Shown piece after piece: positions 27,432 through 32,369 of a DNA stretch of 32,369 nt; the first letter of the stretch is position 1; each line of letters starts with the position of its first letter. Both the position numbers and the translations under genes were made by a program. Source of the DNA: Alicyclobacillus shizuokensis NBRC 103103 (GTDB lineage Bacteria; Bacillota; Bacilli; Alicyclobacillales; Alicyclobacillaceae); assembly GCF_001552255.1 (NCBI RefSeq), contig NZ_BCQV01000040.1, positions 1 through 32,369 of the forward strand. Direction: 5' to 3'. The notes under the pieces are model-generated. The model was not told the origin of the DNA. It ran no database searches and was given only the letters and a program-made list of their open reading frames with translations.

Positions 27432-28178
27432 ATGCCGGAGGAAGTCTGTGTCCTGATTCACGGCTTGGCTGGGTCTCCTGAAGAACTGAACCCGCTTGGC
27501 GACGCGCTGACGGCGCATGGCTACGAGGTCGTGGTTCCGTCTTTGTGGGGCGGACACGCAGACGGCCCAGGGCAGCACCACCGGGAACCTGGACAGGCTA
27601 CGGTGACGGGCTGGATCAGCAAGATCATTCCAGCTGTCGAGGCGGCGCAGAAGCAGGGGCGGCGGGTTCACCTGCTCGGGTTTTCGTTGGGCGCCCTGCT
27701 GTCGGGGCTGATTGCGGAGCAATACCGGGTGGCCAGCGTGGTCATGCTGGCACCGCTGCTGGATTACGCAGGGTCCAATCCGCTGTTTCAGCAGATTGCG
27801 TTGGCCATCAAGGTCAATTGGCCGCGGACCGGGGCAGCCCAGGAAGCTCTGCGCGGACGGCTGGACAAATTGGGCGGCACCCCGCTGAAGACAGCGCGGC
27901 AACTGCGGCGCGTGGTTCAGATGACGAAGCGGGCTTTGCCGCAATTGGCCTGTCCCCTGTGCGTCATTCACGGCGATCGGGACGAATTGGCGGACCCCCG
28001 CAGCGCCAGGTACATCTACGAGACGGCTGCGTCTGTTTACAAGGAACTGCATTATGTACAAGGAGCCGGGCACATGCTGCTAATGGATGACGCTGAGGTG
28101 GTCAATCAGCTGGTGCTGGCTTTTTTGTCGTCGCTGCCCGGAGACTCGCTGGACCCCCATTCCGCGCTCAGTTCATGA
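27432..28178 (+). CDS. est: carboxylesterase, Est30-like alpha/beta hydrolase
   Basis: A cytoplasmic serine esterase of 248 aa in the family of the Geobacillus Est30 carboxylesterase, which hydrolyses short- and medium-chain esters. The lid-free alpha/beta fold begins with VCVLIHGLAGSPEEL, whose HG supplies the oxyanion hole. The nucleophile is S85 in GFSLGA, the acid is in VIHGDRDELADP, and the catalytic His is in GAGHMLLMDD. The ATG follows GGGGGGAAG. The order secG-est-rnr-smpB is conserved in Bacilli. Here a strong terminator separates secG and est, so est may be expressed at a reduced level. The physiological substrate is unknown. Confidence 0.92.
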   Translation: MPEEVCVLIHGLAGSPEELNPLGDALTAHGYEVVVPSLWGGHADGPGQHHREPGQATVTGWISKIIPAVEAAQKQGRRVHLLGFSLGALLSGLIAEQYRVASVVMLAPLLDYAGSNPLFQQIALAIKVNWPRTGAAQEALRGRLDKLGGTPLKTARQLRRVVQMTKRALPQLACPLCVIHGDRDELADPRSARYIYETAASVYKELHYVQGAGHMLLMDDAEVVNQLVLAFLSSLPGDSLDPHSALSS

Positions 28179-28299
28179 CACGGCTAGAATACCTGGGCAT
28201 GGTGTACCCCGACGGGCTTGGGGTCATACTGAATCCATATCCTAACGCACCATCCACGGGACTTTCCCCGATTCACACCAGAGGAGGCGACAACCGGCT

Positions 28300-30807
28300 G
28301 TGGTGGACCGCCAGGACATCATCGACTACATGCAGCACGACGCCTACCGGCCGCTGATTGCGGAGGAGTTGGTGGAGGCGTTTGGACTCGAAAATGAAGA
28401 CGATGAAGCGCGGTTCCTCCAGTTGCTCGCCGAGATGGAAGAACAGGGCGAGGTCGTACGTACTCGCACCCTTCGCTACGGCATACCAGAGCGCATGAAC
28501 CTCGTGCGCGGACACATTCAGATGAAGGCGCGGGGGTTTGGCTTCTTGATTCCAGACCAGGAAGGGGAGCCGGACGTCTACATCGCCGCCGGCGACCTCA
28601 ACGGGGCCATGAGCGGGGATTGGGTGTTGGTCCGCATCGACAAGTCGGCCCAGGGCCCGCGCCGAGAAGGAGAAGTGGTCCGCATTCTCAAGCGGGCCCA
28701 TCACCGCGTGGTCGGCCAGTTCACCCGCTATCGCGATCACGCCTTTGTCACGCCGCTGGACAAGCGGTTTCCGCAGGACATCTTCATCGCCCAGGGAGAC
28801 ATGATGGACGCGCACGACGGCCACGTCGTCGTCGTGGAGATCACCTCCTATCCTACCGCCACGCGCGGACCGGAAGGCCGGGTCGTGGAGGTGCTGGGGC
28901 ATCCGGATGCGCCCGGAGTGGACATCCTCGCCGTGGTGCGCAAGTACGGCCTGGCCGAGGCGTTCCCGGAAGCGGTCCTGCGGGCGGCTGAAGCCATCCC
29001 GATGGATATCTCGGAGGAAGACCTGAAGGGACGGCGCGACCTGCGCGATGAGACCATCGTCACCATCGACGGCGAGGACGCCAAGGATCTGGACGACGCG
29101 GTGCAGCTGAAACGGTTGCCAAACGGCAACTTCCTGCTGGGGGTGCACATCGCCGATGTCGGCTGGTATGTGCGCGAGGGCAGCCGCTTGGACAAGGAAG
29201 CGTACCGGCGCGGCACCAGCGTGTACCTGGTGGATCGGGTGATTCCCATGCTGCCGCAGCGGCTGTCCAACAACATCTGTTCCCTCAATCCGCACGTCGA
29301 CCGTCTGACCCTGTCCTGCCAGATGGAGTTCACGCCGCAGGGCGAACGCGTCGCCTACGACATCTTCCCGAGCGTGATTCGCACCACCGAGCGGATGACG
29401 TATCGCAACGTCAACCGCATCTTGGTGGATCACGATCCAGAAGCGCGTGCGTTCTACCGCCCGCTGGTGCCGATGTTCGAGGAGATGGAGGCCCTGGCGG
29501 CGATTCTGCGCAAGCAGCGGATGGCCCGGGGAGCCATCGATTTTGACTTCGACGAGATCAAGGTCGAGGTGGACGACCTGGGCCGCCCCTTGGCGCTCAC
29601 CCCGCGCGAGCGATCCGTCGCCGAGCGGCTGATTGAGGAGTTCATGCTGGCTGCCAACGAAACCATCGCCGAACACTTCTACTGGCTGGGCATCCCGTTC
29701 ATCTATCGGATTCACGAGGATCCGGATCCGCAGAAGCTGCTGGAATTCAACCAGTTCATCCATAATTTCGGGTACCATGTCAAGGGCGTGGGTAACCGCG
29801 TCCACCCGCGCGCCCTTCAGGCCATTCTGCGGGAGATAGAGGGAACGCGCGAGGAGGCGGTGATTTCCAAACTGATGCTGCGCTCGCTCCGCCAGGCTCG
29901 CTACGCCCCTGAGTGCGTCGGCCACTTCGGATTGGCCGCCAAGTATTACACCCATTTCACCTCGCCTATCCGCCGTTATCCGGACCTGGTCATTCACCGC
30001 ATCATCCGCGAGGTGCTGGAGGCCGGCGGACGGTTGTCGGACGAGCGAATTTCCCAATTGGAGGAGCTCGTCGCCGATGCGGCGCGTCAGTCGAGTGAGT
30101 GCGAGCGGACCGCACAGGACGCCGAGCGCGAGGTGGATCAGCTGAAGACGGTCGAGTACATGCTCGACCACATCGGTGAGGAATTCAACGGCGTCATCAG
30201 CGGCGTGACGTCGTTTGGGTTGTTCGTCCATTTGGACAATGGGGCCGAGGGCCTGATTCACATCAGCTACCTGACGGACGACTACTACATCCACTACGAG
30301 AAGTTGATGGCTCTCGTCGGCGAGCGGACGCGGCGCGTCTTCCGCCTGGGCGATCCGGTGGTGGTCCGGGTCGCGGCGGCGAGCAAGGAAAACCTGTCGA
30401 TTGATTTCGAGTTGGTGGCGCATCGGCGCGAGGCGACGATGATCACAGACAAGGGCGTGCACACCATCGAGTACGACGAGGACCTCTCGCCCAAAGAACG
30501 GCGTCGCCGCATTCAGCAGCGCGCGCAGTTGGCCGGTGGTCGGGACCGGGACCACTGGGCGGGTGGCGGCCGTGGACGAGCGGATCGACCTTTCAACGGG
30601 GGCAGGCGTGGAGCCCGGCGGAAGGCGCGTGATCGGGGCGGGGATACGTCTGTGTCGAGCGGGGGCGGCGGCAGTCGGAACAAGCGGACCCTGTTGGCCG
30701 TGCCGCCGGATGGACGGGGCCGCTTGGCAAGGGTCGGCGGCGGTGGTCCCGCAAAGTCGCGCGGCGTTCGTCGGCGCAAACCGAAACGCAGCAAGCGTGG
30801 GCACTGA
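28300..30807 (+). CDS. rnr: ribonuclease R
   Basis: A 3'-to-5' processive exoribonuclease of the RNase II family, able to degrade structured RNA, including defective mRNA after tmRNA rescue. It has 835 aa. Domain order: an N-terminal winged-helix region (about 1-60), a cold-shock domain (about 65-130), a second OB part, the RNB catalytic domain (about 240-580, with the Mg-binding Asp cluster in DGEDAKDLDD beginning at D257), and S1 (about 620-705, FNGVISGVTSFGLFVHLDNGAEGL). The last 120 residues are rich in Arg, Gly and Lys and end in RRRKPKRSKRGH. This tail is longer than in many homologues. GTG 28300 or 28303 is preceded by AGAGGAGGCG. smpB and ssrA follow, which fits their shared quality-control role. 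Confidence 0.96.
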   Translation: MVDRQDIIDYMQHDAYRPLIAEELVEAFGLENEDDEARFLQLLAEMEEQGEVVRTRTLRYGIPERMNLVRGHIQMKARGFGFLIPDQEGEPDVYIAAGDLNGAMSGDWVLVRIDKSAQGPRREGEVVRILKRAHHRVVGQFTRYRDHAFVTPLDKRFPQDIFIAQGDMMDAHDGHVVVVEITSYPTATRGPEGRVVEVLGHPDAPGVDILAVVRKYGLAEAFPEAVLRAAEAIPMDISEEDLKGRRDLRDETIVTIDGEDAKDLDDAVQLKRLPNGNFLLGVHIADVGWYVREGSRLDKEAYRRGTSVYLVDRVIPMLPQRLSNNICSLNPHVDRLTLSCQMEFTPQGERVAYDIFPSVIRTTERMTYRNVNRILVDHDPEARAFYRPLVPMFEEMEALAAILRKQRMARGAIDFDFDEIKVEVDDLGRPLALTPRERSVAERLIEEFMLAANETIAEHFYWLGIPFIYRIHEDPDPQKLLEFNQFIHNFGYHVKGVGNRVHPRALQAILREIEGTREEAVISKLMLRSLRQARYAPECVGHFGLAAKYYTHFTSPIRRYPDLVIHRIIREVLEAGGRLSDERISQLEELVADAARQSSECERTAQDAEREVDQLKTVEYMLDHIGEEFNGVISGVTSFGLFVHLDNGAEGLIHISYLTDDYYIHYEKLMALVGERTRRVFRLGDPVVVRVAAASKENLSIDFELVAHRREATMITDKGVHTIEYDEDLSPKERRRRIQQRAQLAGGRDRDHWAGGGRGRADRPFNGGRRGARRKARDRGGDTSVSSGGGGSRNKRTLLAVPPDGRGRLARVGGGGPAKSRGVRRRKPKRSKRGH

Positions 30808-30981
30808 CGCAGCTATCGCTCATGGGCTTGAGTCCCGTCCGTGGTCATGTTACGATTCAGGGTGCGCTGTGTGGTGCTGCAACCAGGACGCGGGCCATCG
30901 CAGCGGTCGTGCGTCGGTTTGCGCATCCCGTGGTGGCGATGGGCGCGGTGTCCAGTCTGCAGCGCATCCTGAGGTGAAACG

Positions 30982-31455
30982 ATGGCCAAGGACGAAGAGC
31001 GCCGCATCCTGGCGCAAAACCGGAAAGCCTATCATGACTACTTTATCGAGGAAACGTATGAGGCGGGCATCGTGCTGACCGGCACCGAGATCAAGTCTAT
31101 CCGCCGCGGATCCGTCAGCCTGCGCGACGCCTACGCGCGCATCGAAGATGGCGAAGTCTTTTTGCACAACATGCACGTGAGCCCGTATGAGCAGGGCAAC
31201 CGCTTCAATCACGAACCCCTGCGCACCCGGAAACTGCTGCTTCGGCGGCAGGAGATCAGCAAACTGATCGGCGCTGTGCGAGAACAGGGGTACACGTTGG
31301 TGCCCACCAAGCTGTACTTGCGCAACGGGTTTTGCAAAGTCGAACTGGGACTGGCCAAAGGCAAGAAGCTGCACGACAAGCGGGAAGCGATGCGCAAGCG
31401 CGACGCCGACAGGGCCATTCAACGGGCGTTGCGCGAGCGCAACCGGCGCGCGTAG
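30982..31455 (+). CDS. smpB: SsrA-binding protein SmpB
   Basis: Binds the tRNA-like domain of tmRNA and delivers it to stalled ribosomes for trans-translation. It has 157 aa, usual length. The beta-barrel has the conserved [30 protein letters not shown] start, then [10 protein letters not shown] and [23 protein letters not shown]. The basic C-terminal tail ([23 protein letters not shown]) becomes a helix in the mRNA channel. The ATG has GAGGTGAAACG upstream. The tmRNA gene lies 247 nt downstream; rnr lies 174 nt upstream. Confidence 0.97.
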   Translation: MAKDEERRILAQNRKAYHDYFIEETYEAGIVLTGTEIKSIRRGSVSLRDAYARIEDGEVFLHNMHVSPYEQGNRFNHEPLRTRKLLLRRQEISKLIGAVREQGYTLVPTKLYLRNGFCKVELGLAKGKKLHDKREAMRKRDADRAIQRALRERNRRA

Positions 31456-31641
31456 GTGACAAGTGCCCGGTTCCGTCTGGGAGCGGAGGGGCGAGTTTTC
31501 TGGCGAGTTTTTCGTGAAGAAACTGCCGTCCTGGTGGGGGGCAGACGTGCGAGATACGAATGCCCCGCTTGAATGTCCAGGGCTCCGGCGCTTTGCCAAT
31601 CCTGGCAGCAAATCGGGGTGTACGCAGGCGGCGGTTTTGTG

Positions 31642-31647
31642 TATCAT
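31642..31647 (+). promoter_or_regulatory. possible -10 of the tmRNA gene
   Basis: The AT-rich TATCATATTAAT (from 31642) is the only -10-like stretch in the 247-nt smpB-ssrA gap, about 55 nt before the mature 5' end. No convincing -35 is present. The precursor would carry a short leader removed by RNase P. Confidence 0.3.
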
Positions 31648-31702
31648 ATTAATGAGGTTGTTGCCACGCTTGGTTCCGCTCGGGACAGCCGAGCGCTCAC
31701 AT

Positions 31703-32073
31703 GGGGGCGTTTTGGATTCGACGGGGGCTGTTCGAGCATGAACGGCGGGTCGTGGGGCTGCGGCCACGTCAACAACGCGGGTCTAAATGTAACTGGCAAA
31801 GCTAATCGCTTTACCGCAAACAACAACCTCGCCCTGGCTGCCTAATCCCAGTCAGGCCGTCCCGATGTGCGCCGCCCGTGCGCACGCGGTGACGTCACTC
31901 TAACGGGCTGGCCGCCGATGTGCTCGCGTATCGGCGGTGAGACGAAGCGAGCTGGCTCAGAACGGAGCGTGTGCGTCCGCGCCGGCTGAGGACTCCCAAT
32001 AGGCGTACTACACCCGTAGAAGTTCATGTAGCGAGGTCTTCGGACGCGGGTTCGACTCCCGTCGCCTCCACCA
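31703..32073 (+). ncRNA. ssrA: transfer-messenger RNA (tmRNA)
   Basis: A one-piece tmRNA of about 371 nt. The acceptor stem is formed by GGGGGCG (31703-31709) and CGCCTCC (32063-32069, one G-U), with an encoded CCA end at 32071-32073. The 5' side continues TTTTGGATTCGACGG, the canonical tmRNA start, and the T-arm contains GGGTTCGACTCCC. The tag reading frame resumes at GGC 31795 and ends at TAA 31843, coding GKANRFTANNNLALAA. With the charged Ala this gives a 17-residue tag ending in the protease signal LALAA (B. subtilis: AGKTNSFNQNVALAA). It works with SmpB, encoded just upstream. The gene is followed by a clear terminator. Confidence 0.96.
31795..31845 (+). other. tmRNA tag-peptide reading frame
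   Basis: GGC AAA GCT ... GCC TAA encodes GKANRFTANNNLALAA. The C-terminal ALAA is the ClpXP-type recognition end. The two extra residues compared with B. subtilis lie in the Asn-rich middle. Confidence 0.9.
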
Positions 32074-32101
32074 CCGATTTGCAACTGCATAGTAAGATGT
32101 G

Positions 32102-32133
32102 ATATGGGCCAGGCTTCTGGTCCATATTTTGTT
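32102..32133 (+). terminator. intrinsic terminator of tmRNA
   Basis: An 11-bp stem, ATATGGGCCAG (32102-32112) and CTGGTCCATAT (32117-32127, one G-U), with a GCTT loop is followed by TTTGTTG. It lies 28 nt after the tmRNA 3' end. Confidence 0.85.
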
Positions 32134-32187
32134 GCGTGAAGCAGGAAGCATGCGAAGCCACTCAAGGATTGATTGGTTCGACTTTAC

Positions 32188-32300
32188 AGGACACTATTTG
32201 GTGTCCTATTATTGGTGCGGCGGGTGTCGTGTTGAGTGATGAGAAGAGGACACGATTTCATCTGACTCACATCTTCCTCCATATCTCTCCTGAAAGGACA
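32188..32300. repeat. cluster of AGGACA(C) repeats
   Basis: AGGACAC (32188-32194) and its inverse GTGTCCT (32201-32207) form a 7-bp hairpin with a 6-nt centre. AGGACAC recurs at 32247-32253, and AGGACA at 32295-32300 overlaps the putative ribosome binding site of the last gene. This arrangement suits an operator set or a small-RNA structure. Confidence 0.35.
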
Positions 32301-32306
32301 TACACC

Positions 32307-32369
32307 ATGCTTGGTCGTAAGAGCTACACTCAGGAAGAACTTGACTGTTTCAGCCACAATGAAGTGGTC
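32307..32369 (+). CDS. start of an unidentified gene, cut by the window edge
   Basis: ATG 32307 is preceded by GAAAGGA, about 8 nt upstream, and opens a frame of 21 codons to the edge (MLGRKSYTQEELDCFSHNEV...). Codon choice is less GC-biased than in the rest of the window (CTT, GGT, CGT, ACT), which fits recent acquisition, but 63 nt is little evidence. I cannot assign a family. Confidence 0.45.
   Translation, partial: MLGRKSYTQEELDCFSHNEVV

Noticed and set aside
28273-30804. Very long open frame (843 codons) on the minus strand opposite rnr
   Set aside because: It mirrors the RNase R gene almost exactly. The translation is rich in His, Arg, Gln and Val with no recognisable fold, as expected from the complement of a GC-rich gene. 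No ribosome binding site supports it.
32170-32182. GGTTCGACT downstream of tmRNA as a possible duplicated attachment site
   Set aside because: Only nine bases match the tmRNA T-arm and the flanks differ. An att repeat would normally cover the 3' end through CCA.

Overview
This is a GC-rich chromosomal segment (roughly 60% GC by eye) from an endospore-forming Firmicute. The best guess is the Alicyclobacillaceae (Alicyclobacillus or a close relative). The guess rests on the gene order comER / rpoN / cggR-gap-pgk-tpiA-gpmI-eno-secG-est-rnr-smpB-ssrA, two CotF-type spore coat proteins, a Spo0A-box-like site, strong Shine-Dalgarno sites with many GTG starts, and a Bacillus-like tmRNA tag. The genus is inferred from gene order and GC content, not from a search.

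Layout. 1-3430: a small unknown protein, a Bcr/CflA-type drug exporter and an ACS-type MFS carrier. The ACS carrier has a promoter and a CcpA (cre)-like site in its leader. 3430-4350: a pair of CotF-like spore coat genes. 4400-7411: lysA with a clear sigma-A promoter, then a single-chain class I fumarase. 7529-10902, minus strand: a polysaccharide deacetylase, a secreted LysM-LysM-3D cell-wall protein preceded by a recognisable c-di-AMP (ydaO/yuaA) riboswitch, and an orphan flippase. 10953-15566, plus strand: a pyrimidine-nucleoside phosphorylase fused to a cytidine deaminase, oligoendopeptidase F, and a two-helix membrane protein with a GNAT acetyltransferase domain. 15555-18121, minus strand: an orphan PAS-type histidine kinase and ComER. 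18307-19626: sigma-54.

19708-32073 is the core block. CggR, with its promoter and a tandem operator still readable, heads a compact lower-glycolysis operon (gap, pgk, tpiA, gpmI, eno) that converts triose phosphates to phosphoenolpyruvate. secG follows, then a strong intrinsic terminator. After that come a carboxylesterase, RNase R, SmpB and tmRNA, the last three being the trans-translation / ribosome rescue set. A good terminator follows tmRNA. The last ~240 bases are AT-richer, carry repeated AGGACA(C) motifs and start a new, truncated gene; this may be the edge of an accessory region next to ssrA.

Most of the window is housekeeping DNA. I did not find a clearly novel multi-gene system. 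The features most worth a second look are the Pdp-Cdd fusion, the riboswitch that ends beside a ribosome binding site, the orphan kinase with a Spo0A-box-like site, the membrane-GNAT fusion, and the segment downstream of ssrA.
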